From NCBI RefSeq assembly GCF_900167475.1, contig NZ_LT796768.1, positions 1,178,001 through 1,242,000 on the forward strand: 64,000 bases of DNA. The letters run 5' to 3'. A program made the translations under genes and the position numbers. The notes beneath the pieces are model-generated. The model was given only the letters and a program-made list of their open reading frames with translations, was not told where the DNA came from and made no database searches. This DNA is from Aeromicrobium choanae. GTDB lineage: Bacteria; Actinomycetota; Actinomycetes; Propionibacteriales; Nocardioidaceae. Positions within the stretch are counted from its first letter, which is position 1. Each line of letters starts with the position of its first letter. Positions 1-9,577 of the stretch are shown in pieces.

Positions 1-1073
1 CCGACGGCATGTCGATGATGGTGCCCCACGCCGAGCCGGCCTACTACGCCGCGCGGCCGTCCATCGCGGTCAAGAAGGGCGAGCTGCTCCGGCCCGACGC
101 CACCTTCGGCCTGCACCCGTCGTTCGCGCCGCTGGCAAGCCTGTGGGACAGCGGCAGGATGGCCGCCATCCACGCCGTCGGACTGCCCACACCGAACCGC
201 TCGCACTTCGAGGCGATGGAGCTGGTCGAGGACGCCGACCCCGGCTCGTCGGAGCGCATCGGCTGGCTCAACCGCGTGATCGGCTGCTTCACGTCCAACG
301 ACGTCTTCGACGGGATCCGCGTCGGGTCCACCGTCATGCCGACCTCGTTGATCGGGCCCGAGCCGTCGTTCGCGACGTCCGACTTCTCGTCCCTCTCGGT
401 GCCCTGGGCCGACCACGCGACCCTCGGCCCGCGGCTGCGCTCGGTGCTCTCGACGATGTATCGCGACGCCGGGACCGTCATCGGGCGCGCGGGCCAGGAG
501 GCCATCGCGCTGGACCGGCGCAGCGGCCCGATCGCCGCCGAGGAGAAGAAGGGGCCGCAGAACGGGGCGGTCTACCCCGAGCACAACGAGCTCGGGAAGG
601 CCCTGGCGAGCTCCGCCGCGCTGATCCGCTCGGGTGTCGGGGTGCGCGCGATCGCGGTGGACTTCGGCGGCTGGGACCACCACGTCGACATCTCGTGGAG
701 GATCAGCCGCCAGATCGAGCAGATGTCGCAGTCCATCGCGGCGTTCCTGACCGATCTCGGCCCGCACGCCTCACGCGTGACGATCGTGACGCTCAGCGAG
801 TTCGGCCGGCGGTTGGGCCAGAACGGGGCGGCGGGACTCGACCACGGCTACGGCAACGCGGTCTTCGCGTTCGGCGCGGGCGTCAAGGGCGGCTACTACG
901 CGAACTGGCCCACGCTCGCGAACGGGCGGCAGGTCGACGGCGACCTCGCCGTGACCACGGACTACCGCAACGTCCTGGCCGAGATCCTGCAGACGCGCTT
1001 CCCGGAGGTGGGGGTCGGGACCGTGTTCCCGGGGCTGGGCCGCACATCTCTGGGATTCATGTCGCCGCACTGA
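1..1073 (+). CDS. DUF1501 family protein, 5' part cut off by the window edge
   Basis: C-terminal part of a DUF1501 protein entering from the left edge. The frame is already open at base 3 (Asp-Gly precede the first Met), matching the family's conserved GGxDG-x-S-x-VPH segment that normally lies well inside the protein, so the ATG at base 9 is not taken as the start. DUF1501 proteins belong to the alkaline phosphatase/sulfatase-like fold and are usually Tat-exported; their substrate is unknown. Visible family blocks are VPHAEPAYYAARPSIAV at the left, GGWDHHVD in the middle, and LSEFGRR followed by DHGYGN. The last six codons including the stop are duplicated in tandem directly downstream. Confidence 0.88.
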   Translation, partial: DGMSMMVPHAEPAYYAARPSIAVKKGELLRPDATFGLHPSFAPLASLWDSGRMAAIHAVGLPTPNRSHFEAMELVEDADPGSSERIGWLNRVIGCFTSNDVFDGIRVGSTVMPTSLIGPEPSFATSDFSSLSVPWADHATLGPRLRSVLSTMYRDAGTVIGRAGQEAIALDRRSGPIAAEEKKGPQNGAVYPEHNELGKALASSAALIRSGVGVRAIAVDFGGWDHHVDISWRISRQIEQMSQSIAAFLTDLGPHASRVTIVTLSEFGRRLGQNGAAGLDHGYGNAVFAFGAGVKGGYYANWPTLANGRQVDGDLAVTTDYRNVLAEILQTRFPEVGVGTVFPGLGRTSLGFMSPH

Positions 1074-1091
1074 TTCATGTCGCCGCACTGA
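1054..1091. repeat. 18-bp tandem duplication over a stop codon
   Basis: The unit GATTCATGTCGCCGCACT occurs twice head to tail (1054-1071 and 1072-1089) and is followed by GA, so the last codons Phe-Met-Ser-Pro-His-stop of the DUF1501 gene are repeated in frame after its stop. If the first stop were read through, the protein would gain the same five residues and meet a second TGA. Both copies are identical, which suggests a recent slippage event. Confidence 0.95.
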
Positions 1092-1106
1092 GCGGTCCCG
1101 ACCGGC

Positions 1107-1514
1107 TCAGCTGGCGAACTGACGCACGCGCCGGCCGCCGATCTCCTCGATCGTGATCGCGATGTGCGTGGACGCACCCGTCGCACCGGCCCACGAGCTC
1201 GGCAGTCGGGTGCCGAACGACTCCAGCTGCTCGGCGGTGGCCTCCTGGGCGGTTCCACGCACGATGACGCTCCAGCCGGTCTGGTAGGTGTCGTCGTGGT
1301 GATCCGCCTCCAGCACGAACCGCCGATCGACGATCGTCGCCAGGCCCGAGGTGCGGCTCGTGCTGATCAGGATCGTGTCGTCGTCGTACGCGTAGTTGAC
1401 GGGCAGCAGCTCCAGGCGGTCGCCGGCGTCGAACGCGATCCGCGCGAACCGGCCGACCTTCAGCAGCTCACGGCACTCGTCCTGGTCCAACTCCTGGATC
1501 GTTCCGGTGCTCAT
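1107..1514 (-). CDS. Pyridoxamine 5'-phosphate oxidase (PPOX) family flavin-binding protein
   Basis: A 135-residue split-barrel protein of the small PPOX-like type found in actinobacteria, which bind FMN or a deazaflavin; the substrate is not predictable. Typical features are the N-terminal L..D.CRELL...RFARIAF helix-strand, LLPVNYAYDDDTI, and GWSVIVRG on the barrel. The start was placed at the ATG at 1514 (MSTGTIQELDQ); an in-frame ATG 15 bp upstream at 1529 has no ribosome site either. The gene ends opposite the DUF1501 gene and its 5' end faces the YhhN gene, so the roughly 40-bp gap carries both promoters. Confidence 0.85.
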   Translation of the reverse strand: MSTGTIQELDQDECRELLKVGRFARIAFDAGDRLELLPVNYAYDDDTILISTSRTSGLATIVDRRFVLEADHHDDTYQTGWSVIVRGTAQEATAEQLESFGTRLPSSWAGATGASTHIAITIEEIGGRRVRQFAS

Positions 1515-1554
1515 GGATCCATTGTGCACGTGTGAGCCGCGTTACGGTGAGCCC

Positions 1555-2259
1555 ATGAACTCGCTCCGGAGCCCCTGGCTCGCCGCCTTCGGCATCGCCG
1601 TCGTGGTGCACCTGGCCCTCGTGCTGGCGCAGGCCCAGCCCTGGGACAGCATCACCAAGTGCCTCCTCGCCCCTCTCCTCGTCGCGTGGGTGATCGAGCA
1701 GCGCGGTCCGCGACTCCTCGCGATCGCGCTGGTCCTCTGCCTGTTCGGTGACCTCTTCCTGGAGATCGACGGCCTCTTCATCGCCGGCATGGCGTCGTTC
1801 GCCGCGGCGCACGTGTGCTTCGTGACCTTCTTCGTCCGCCGCGGCGCCCTCGACGTGCTGCGCCGCACCGTCTGGATCCCGCTCGCCCTCGCGGCGGGAG
1901 CGGTCCTGCTGCTGGCCTGGGTGTGGTCGGGCCTCGAGCCGGGGCTTCGCGTCCCGGTCGTGGTCTACGCCCTGCTGCTCGCCTCGACGGCCGCCACGGC
2001 CCTCGCGGTCGACCTCCGGGCCGGCATCGGCGCGCTGCTGTTCCTGTTCAGTGACGGGCTCATCGCGGCGCGCATCGCCGACCGCGTCCCCGAGGAATCC
2101 GCGTTCGGCGGCTTCGTCGTCATGCTGACCTACTCGCTGGCCCTGTTCCTGCTCACCACGGCGATCGTCCAGAAGGAGGCGCGCAGCCGCGCCGCCGGAG
2201 GGTTCGATGCGACGCGGGCCACGGACTGCTGGCCGAAGCTCCCCGCGGGAGCGGTGTGA
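1555..2259 (+). CDS. YhhN family membrane protein (lysoplasmalogenase-like)
   Basis: A 234-residue integral membrane protein with about eight hydrophobic segments, matching the YhhN/TMEM86 family. Characterised members hydrolyse the vinyl-ether bond of lysoplasmalogens; for bacterial members this role is inferred. Conserved acidic membrane positions are visible in [10 protein letters not shown] and [10 protein letters not shown]. The open frame runs further upstream, but the ATG at 1555 is chosen: a TACGGT -10-like hexamer ends six bases before it, the usual layout of a leaderless actinobacterial message. Its stop overlaps the GTG start of the alpha/beta hydrolase, so the two are probably co-expressed. 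Confidence 0.82.
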   Translation: MNSLRSPWLAAFGIAVVVHLALVLAQAQPWDSITKCLLAPLLVAWVIEQRGPRLLAIALVLCLFGDLFLEIDGLFIAGMASFAAAHVCFVTFFVRRGALDVLRRTVWIPLALAAGAVLLLAWVWSGLEPGLRVPVVVYALLLASTAATALAVDLRAGIGALLFLFSDGLIAARIADRVPEESAFGGFVVMLTYSLALFLLTTAIVQKEARSRAAGGFDATRATDCWPKLPAGAV

Positions 2260-3097
2260 GCACCGTGGAGGCCGCGGGCCTCACCTTCGACCTCGACCTG
2301 TTCGGCCCCGAGGACGGCACGCCCGTGGTCCTGCTGCACGGCTGGCCCCAGGACCGCCGCTCGTGGCGCGGTGTCGCCGAGCGCCTCGCCGCCGAGGGGC
2401 TGCGGGTCGTCGTCCCCGACCAGCGCGGCTACAGCCCGGGGGCGCGTCCCGAGGGGGTCGAGCACTACCGCGCCGAGATCCTCGCCGACGACGTCGTCGC
2501 GATCATGGCGGCGCTCGGGCACGAGCGGTTCCACCTCGTCGGACACGACTGGGGCGCCGCGGTCTCGTGGGTCGCGGCCACCCGTCACGCCGACCGGGTG
2601 CTGACCCTGACGGCCGTATCCGTGCCCCACCTCGCGGCCTACAACGAGGCGCTGGCCGGCGACCCCGACCAGCAGCAGCGCGGCGCGTACATCGGCCTGC
2701 TGCGCCGGCCGGGCAAGGCGGAGGAGGTGCTGCTCGAGGACGACGGCGCCCGCCTGCGCGCGATGTACGGCGGCGACGTCGACCCCGAGGACGAGGCTGC
2801 CTACGTCGTGAAGCTCAGCGAGCCGGGCGCCCTCACGGCCACGCTGAACTGGTACCGCGCGATGGGTCCCGAGCTCTCGGCCACGCCCGACGTCACCGTG
2901 CCCACCACGTTCGTCTGGGGCGCCACCGATCTCGCGATCGGCCGCTACGGCGCCGAGCGCTGCGGCGACCACGTCAGCGGCGACTTCCGCTTCGTCGAGG
3001 TCGACAGTGGCCACTGGCTGCCCGACACCCACCCGGACCTGCTCACCTCCGAGATCGTCGACCGGGTGCGAAGCGTCGGAAACGGCATGATGGACGC

Positions 3098-3101
<4 letters not shown>
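2256..3101 (+). CDS. Alpha/beta hydrolase, epoxide-hydrolase-like
   Basis: A 281-residue alpha/beta hydrolase. The oxyanion-hole motif HGWP is at residues 28-31 and the nucleophile elbow is GHDWG at 96-100, so Asp98 is the likely nucleophile, as in epoxide hydrolases and haloalkane dehalogenases rather than serine esterases. The general-base His lies in [11 protein letters not shown] near the C-terminus. It starts with GTG overlapping the stop of the YhhN gene and ends in an ATGA overlap with pgm. The natural substrate cannot be told from the sequence; a soluble epoxide or ester hydrolase is most likely. Confidence 0.85.
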
Positions 3102-4735
<1,634 letters not shown>

Positions 4736-4736
4736 C

Positions 4737-5501
4737 TCAGGCGAACGGCCAGTTGAGGTCGGGGATCGTCAGCCCGCGGCCCAGCTCGTGCGCGCGCTTG
4801 TTCCAGTCCATCGTGCGCGCGGCGATCCAGTAGCGCTGCTGCGCCATGAGCATCGTCAGGCTCGATCCGATCGCCTTCTCGAAGCTCTTGCCCATCGTGA
4901 TCGCGATCTCGCGCGCCGCGCGGGCGTCGTGGGCCGCGTCGTGCGCCCGGTCGAGGCGGACCCCGTAGTGCGCGGCGACGTCGGCCAGCCGACGCTGGCC
5001 CTCGCGCTCGCGGTCGATGCCCCAGTCGATGACGAACGGGTCGACGACGAGCAGCCGGTCCCAGTCGGGCTGGTCGAGGTCGTGACGGATGGCCTCGGCG
5101 CGCAGCAGCGTGAGGTCGAACGAGGCGTTGTAGACGACCAGGCCGATCCGGCGCTCGATCACGTCGTGGACCCAGGCCAGCACGGGACGCAGCGCCTGCG
5201 CCGACATCGGCGCGCGGGCGAGGTCGGAGGCCGTGATGCCGTGGATGTCGGCCGAGGACTCGGGGATCGGCACGCCGGGATTGACCATGCCCATGAGGTC
5301 CCCGCCGACGTCCGACAGCGCGGCGAAGCTCAGGATCCGGTCCCGGTGGGGATCGATGCCCGTGGTCTCGAAGTCGAGGGACGCGAGCGGCTGGCGGTAC
5401 CAGGCATTCGGGTCCTCGCGCGGGGGCAGGACGTTCTTGGCGCGCCGTCCCGCGCCGGGACGACCCGGCTCGGACGTGGGACTGGCGGACGCTTCAGGCA
5501 T
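4737..5501 (-). CDS. DEDDh 3'-5' exonuclease (DnaQ/epsilon-like)
   Basis: A 254-residue cytoplasmic exonuclease of the DEDDh family related to the proofreading subunit of DNA polymerase III. Exo I is LDFETTG with Asp43 and Glu45, Exo II is YNASFDLTLL, and Exo III is AHDAAHDARAA with the His-x4-Asp pair. It has neither the BRCT nor the GIY-YIG extensions of larger actinobacterial paralogues, so a repair or RNA-processing role is as likely as replication proofreading. The ATG at 5501 is preceded by GAGG at a good distance. It overlaps the upstream membrane-protein gene by 8 bp, forming a two-gene operon. Confidence 0.9.
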   Translation of the reverse strand: MPEASASPTSEPGRPGAGRRAKNVLPPREDPNAWYRQPLASLDFETTGIDPHRDRILSFAALSDVGGDLMGMVNPGVPIPESSADIHGITASDLARAPMSAQALRPVLAWVHDVIERRIGLVVYNASFDLTLLRAEAIRHDLDQPDWDRLLVVDPFVIDWGIDREREGQRRLADVAAHYGVRLDRAHDAAHDARAAREIAITMGKSFEKAIGSSLTMLMAQQRYWIAARTMDWNKRAHELGRGLTIPDLNWPFA

Positions 5502-6129
5502 GGGGTGGTTCCTCTCGGTGCTCGACGCTCGACTCTGCCGTCCCCGCCCGCGTCGCCGCGTCCCGTTCCGCCAACTGACCTCGTAGCTCGGAGACCTTCG
5601 ACTTGCGTCGCCGCGCCGCGGTGATCGTGGCGATCAGGGCGAACGACGCCAGCACGCCCACGAGGGCGCCGAAGAAGGTCGCCCACTGGAAGCCGGGCGC
5701 CTCGTTCACCAGCGTGATCCATCCGGCATCCGACGCGCTGTTGTCGCCGAGGCTGATCGCCAGGGTGAGCCAGTTCGGCGCCGCCAGCAGCAGCGCCACC
5801 AGGAAGACGCCGACCTTCCACGGCCACTTCAGGAACGGGCGTCGGACCTGCCACACGACGAGCACCGGGAGGAAGCTGAAGATGAAGCCGTAGAACACAC
5901 CCCAGAAGATGCCGACGGTCATGCGTCCGTCGACCTGGTTCCCGACACGTTGGGCCCACCAGCGCGGCAGAGCCGCGGCCAGCAGTCCGTAGACGACGAG
6001 AGCCGCCACCACGAGCACGAGCACGACGACGATCCGCCGTACCCAGATCTCGGCCCCGGTCCGAGTCCCGGGACCTTCTGACGGCAGACCTGGGGAACGG
6101 GAGTTCGCGGGGTCGGCCATGGCGCCCAT
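5494..6129 (-). CDS. Multi-pass membrane protein of unknown function
   Basis: I do not recognise this 211-residue protein. It has a polar N-terminus, about four transmembrane segments (one directly after the N-terminus at IVVVLVLVVAALVVYGLLAA, three more up to about residue 170) and a charged C-terminal tail rich in Arg/Lys/Glu that could be cytoplasmic and helical. The first of two nearby ATGs (6129) is chosen because AGGAG lies seven bases upstream. It overlaps the exonuclease gene by 8 bp and diverges from the mrp operon. Confidence 0.75.
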   Translation of the reverse strand: MGAMADPANSRSPGLPSEGPGTRTGAEIWVRRIVVVLVLVVAALVVYGLLAAALPRWWAQRVGNQVDGRMTVGIFWGVFYGFIFSFLPVLVVWQVRRPFLKWPWKVGVFLVALLLAAPNWLTLAISLGDNSASDAGWITLVNEAPGFQWATFFGALVGVLASFALIATITAARRRKSKVSELRGQLAERDAATRAGTAESSVEHREEPPHA

Positions 6130-6187
6130 TCTCGCACTCCTGCCGGACAGTTCACAGGGGGCTACCCGCTAGGGTTGAGCCGAGCCC

Positions 6188-9046
6188 ATGGTCTTCCTCG
6201 TCGCGCTGCACTTTCTCGTTGCAGCGGCTTCCCCTGCGCTCGTCCGCATGCTGGATAGACGGGCTTTCCTGGTCCTCGCGCTGGTCCCGGCGGCGTCATT
6301 CGTGTGGCTCCTGGGGCCCGTTTCGCGGGCCACCGACGGCGATCCCACGTACGAGCGAGTGGCCTGGATTCCCCAGATCGGACTCGATCTCGACTTCGCC
6401 GTGAACTCCCTCAGCGGCATCGTGGCGCTGCTCGTCACGGGTGTCGGCTCCCTCGTCCTCGTCTACTGCGCCTGGTACTTCCGGCCCAAGGACACCGAGA
6501 TCTGGCGCTTCTCCGGCGTCCTGACCGCCTTCGCCGGCGCGATGCTCGGCCTGGTGCTCGCGGACAACGTCTACGTGCTCTACGTGTTCTGGGAGCTCAC
6601 GACCGTCCTGTCCTTCCTGCTGATCGGCCACAACCCCGAGCGCCGCGCCAACCGCCGTGCCGCCCTCAACGCGCTCATCGTGACCACGTTCGGTGGCCTG
6701 GCGATGCTGGTGGGCCTGGTCGGACTGCACCAGCTGAGCGGCACCGCGCGCCTGAGCGAGATCCTCGCCGATCCGCCCGAGCCGGGTGCCGCGGTGACCG
6801 CGTCGATCGCGCTGGTCCTGGTGGGCGCGCTCTCCAAGTCGGCCCTGCTGCCGTTCCACTTCTGGCTCCCGGGCGCGATGGCCGCCCCCACCCCGGTCAG
6901 CGCCTACCTGCACGCCGCGGCCATGGTGAAGGCCGGCATCTACCTCGTCGCCCTGCTGGCCCCCGCCTTCGCCGAGACCCCCGGCTGGCGCCCGGTGCTG
7001 ATCGGCCTCGGCGTCGCCACGATGATCCTGGGCGGCCTGCGCGCGCTGCGGCAGTACGACGTGAAGCTGCTGCTGGCCTACGGCACCGTCAGCCAGCTGG
7101 GCTTCCTCATGGCCGTGGTCGGCGCGGGCACGCGGTCGGCCGCGTTCGCCGGGCTGGCCCTGGTGTGCGCCCACGGACTGTTCAAGTCGGCACTCTTCCT
7201 CGTCGTCGGCGTGATCGACCGCTCGGTCGGCACGCGCGACCTGCGCGAGCTGTCGGGCCTGCGGCAGGCCCGCCCCCTGCTCTTCGTCACCACCGTCGTC
7301 GCCGCGGCGTCGATGGCCGGCCTGCCCGTGCTGTTCGGCTTCACCGCGAAGGAGGCGGCGCTCGCCGCCTTCGTCGATCTGGGCCACGACCTCGGCCACC
7401 CGGCCTGGGGCCTGATCGCCCTCGCGGGCATCGTGATCGGCTCGGTGCTGACCGTCGCGTACAGCGCCCGCTTCGTCTGGGGCACGTTCGCCGACAAGCC
7501 CGGCGTCGAGCCGTGCAGGCCGCGCGACTTCTCGCCGTGGTTCGCAGCCGTGCCCGCCGTGCTCGCTGCCCTCAGCCTCGTCGCCGGTCTCGCCGGGCCG
7601 TTCCTGACCCCGCGGCTGGCCACCTACTCCGACCAGTTCCCGCCCGGTTCGCACGAGGCGGTGCTGACCCTCTGGCACGGCTTCACCCCGGCCCTGTGGC
7701 TCTCGATCCTCGCCGTCGCGGCCGGCATCGCCCTGTTCGTGTGGCGCCGTCCGGTGGCGGCCGCCCAGCACGCGATCGTCGACCGGCTCCCGTTCCCCGA
7801 CGCCGAGCGCGCCTACCAAGCCGTCATGCGCGGGGTCGACCGCTTGGCCGTCGAGGTCACCGGCCGCACGCAGCGAGGCTCGCTGCCGGTCTACCTCGGC
7901 ATCATCCTGGTGACGCTCGTCGTGGTGCCGGGCACCGCGCTCGTGCGGGCCTGGGAGCGACCCGAGGTCCGGGTCTCCGACAACCCCCTGCAGATCGTCG
8001 TCGGCGTCGTGATGATCGCCGCGGCCGTGCTCACCGTCCGGTCGCGCCGCCGTCTCCGCGCGGTGCTCCTGCTCGGCGTCACCGGCTACGGAACGTCGAT
8101 CCTGTTCGTCGCCCACGGCGCCCCCGACCTCGCGCTCACCCAGGTGCTCGTCGAGACGTTCCTGCTCGTCACGTTCGTGCTCGTGCTGCGCCGTCTCCCC
8201 CCGTTCTTCAGCGACCGGCCGTTCAACATCGCCCGCTGGTGGCGGGTCGGCCTGGGCACCGCCGTGGGCCTCTCGGTGGCCGGGTTCGCGTTCGTCGCCA
8301 CCAACGCCCGCACCGCCACCCCCATCTCCGCGGGCTGGGCCGAGCCGGCCTATGAGTACGGCGGCGGCAAGAACATCGTCAACGTGGCCCTCGTCGACAT
8401 CCGTGCCTGGGACACCATCGGCGAGCTGAGCGTGCTCGTCGTCGCCGCGACCGGCATCGCGAGCCTGATCTTCCTGCTGACCGACCGCGCCGGACGCCAG
8501 GTCCGCCCGCGCCGCGTGGTCACCCCCGACTCCAACGCCTGGCTCGCGGCCAACCTCCACGACCAGCGCCGCTCGATCGTGTTCGAGATCGTCACCCGCC
8601 TGGTGTTCCACACGGTGATCGTCTTCTCGGTCTACCTCATGATCTCGGGCCACAACTCCCCCGGTGGCGGGTTCGCCGGCGGTCTCATCGCGGGCCTCGC
8701 GCTGATGATCCGCTACCTGGCCGGCGGTCGCGAGGAGCTCGACAACGCCGCGCCGGTCGACGCCGGATTCGTGCTGGGCCTCGGCCTCGCGGTGGCGGCC
8801 CTCTCGGGCCTGCTGCCCACGCTGCTCGGCGGCGGCGTCCTCCAGAGCGCCATCATCGACGTCCCGATCCCGGTGCTCGGCGAGCTGCACCTGGTCACGT
8901 CGGTCTTCTTCGACATCGGCGTGTACCTCGTCGTCGTCGGCCTCGCACTCGACGTCCTGCGCAGCCTCGGCAGCGGCATCGACGCCCACATGGAGGACGA
9001 GGACGGCGGCGCCCCCGACCCCCGGAAGGACCAGGTGCCGGTGTGA
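6188..9046 (+). CDS. mrpA: Na+/H+ antiporter subunit A fused to subunit B (MrpA-MrpB)
   Basis: Largest subunit, 952 residues, of the multi-subunit Mrp/Mnh cation/proton antiporter in the cytoplasmic membrane, which expels Na+ for H+ under alkaline or salt stress. The N-terminal part is homologous to complex I antiporter subunits: KSALLPFHFWLPGAMAAPTP and then HAAAMVKAG carry the conserved channel Lys and His residues. A subunit-B domain follows from about residue 796, with NSPGGGFAGGLIAG, so MrpB is fused rather than separate, as is common in actinobacteria. First gene of a six-gene operon; the GTG of mrpC overlaps its stop. No strong ribosome site precedes the ATG at 6188. Confidence 0.94.
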   Translation: MVFLVALHFLVAAASPALVRMLDRRAFLVLALVPAASFVWLLGPVSRATDGDPTYERVAWIPQIGLDLDFAVNSLSGIVALLVTGVGSLVLVYCAWYFRPKDTEIWRFSGVLTAFAGAMLGLVLADNVYVLYVFWELTTVLSFLLIGHNPERRANRRAALNALIVTTFGGLAMLVGLVGLHQLSGTARLSEILADPPEPGAAVTASIALVLVGALSKSALLPFHFWLPGAMAAPTPVSAYLHAAAMVKAGIYLVALLAPAFAETPGWRPVLIGLGVATMILGGLRALRQYDVKLLLAYGTVSQLGFLMAVVGAGTRSAAFAGLALVCAHGLFKSALFLVVGVIDRSVGTRDLRELSGLRQARPLLFVTTVVAAASMAGLPVLFGFTAKEAALAAFVDLGHDLGHPAWGLIALAGIVIGSVLTVAYSARFVWGTFADKPGVEPCRPRDFSPWFAAVPAVLAALSLVAGLAGPFLTPRLATYSDQFPPGSHEAVLTLWHGFTPALWLSILAVAAGIALFVWRRPVAAAQHAIVDRLPFPDAERAYQAVMRGVDRLAVEVTGRTQRGSLPVYLGIILVTLVVVPGTALVRAWERPEVRVSDNPLQIVVGVVMIAAAVLTVRSRRRLRAVLLLGVTGYGTSILFVAHGAPDLALTQVLVETFLLVTFVLVLRRLPPFFSDRPFNIARWWRVGLGTAVGLSVAGFAFVATNARTATPISAGWAEPAYEYGGGKNIVNVALVDIRAWDTIGELSVLVVAATGIASLIFLLTDRAGRQVRPRRVVTPDSNAWLAANLHDQRRSIVFEIVTRLVFHTVIVFSVYLMISGHNSPGGGFAGGLIAGLALMIRYLAGGREELDNAAPVDAGFVLGLGLAVAALSGLLPTLLGGGVLQSAIIDVPIPVLGELHLVTSVFFDIGVYLVVVGLALDVLRSLGSGIDAHMEDEDGGAPDPRKDQVPV

Positions 9047-9501
9047 CAGCGAACCTGATGCTGATCGCCGTCGTCGGCGTCCTCGTGGGCAGCGGGGTCA
9101 CGCTCGTGCTCGAGCGCAGCCTGACCCGCATCCTCGTGGGCTTCGTCCTCATCGGCAACGGCCTGAACGTGCTGTTCCTCGTGGTCTCCGGACCCGCCGG
9201 CGCGGCGCCCATCCTGGGGCTGTCCGGTGACCCGATGGCCGATCCGCTGCCCCAGGCGATGGCGCTGACGGCGATCGTGATCACCCTCGGCACCACCGCG
9301 TTCGGGCTCGCGCTGGCGTACCGCGCCTGGCAGCTGACCGGCACCGACGACGTCCAGGACGACGTCGAGGACGACCTGATCCGCCGCCGCGCCGAGCGCG
9401 ACGAGGTCTCGGCCACCTTCGACGAGGCCGACTCCGAGCTTCCCGACGAGGGCTACGCGGGCGACTCCACGCTCGCCCCCGAGGACGAGGTGCCCGCATG
9501 A
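9043..9501 (+). CDS. mrpC: Na+/H+ antiporter subunit C (MrpC)
   Basis: A 152-residue NuoK-like subunit of the Mrp antiporter with three transmembrane helices in the first ~105 residues (VGVLVGSGVTLVLERSLTRI, then IGNGLNVLFLVVSGPAG, then QAMALTAIVITLG, which carries the family's typical ALTAIVI block). It begins with GTG overlapping the mrpA stop. After the third helix there is an acidic cytoplasmic tail of about 40 residues rich in Asp/Glu, longer than in the ~113-residue Bacillus protein. A 76-bp gap, the only sizeable one in the operon, separates it from mrpD. Confidence 0.92.
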   Translation: MTANLMLIAVVGVLVGSGVTLVLERSLTRILVGFVLIGNGLNVLFLVVSGPAGAAPILGLSGDPMADPLPQAMALTAIVITLGTTAFGLALAYRAWQLTGTDDVQDDVEDDLIRRRAERDEVSATFDEADSELPDEGYAGDSTLAPEDEVPA

Positions 9502-9577
9502 GCGAGCGCCAGCGAGTGAGTCATGCAGCCCTCATGCCGGCGCCGGCGTACGGTGCTCTTTCCACGGAGGTGACGGC

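Noticed and set aside
6296-8989. 897-codon open frame on the minus strand opposite mrpA
   Set aside because: Composition (Asp/Glu/Arg/Gln/His-rich, no domain) is that of a shadow frame of very GC-rich coding DNA; mrpA on the other strand has clear motifs.
9502-9577. Possible extra small gene in the gap between mrpC and mrpD
   Set aside because: Two in-frame-looking ATGs occur but no frame of useful length with a ribosome site; it only holds the mrpD ribosome site.
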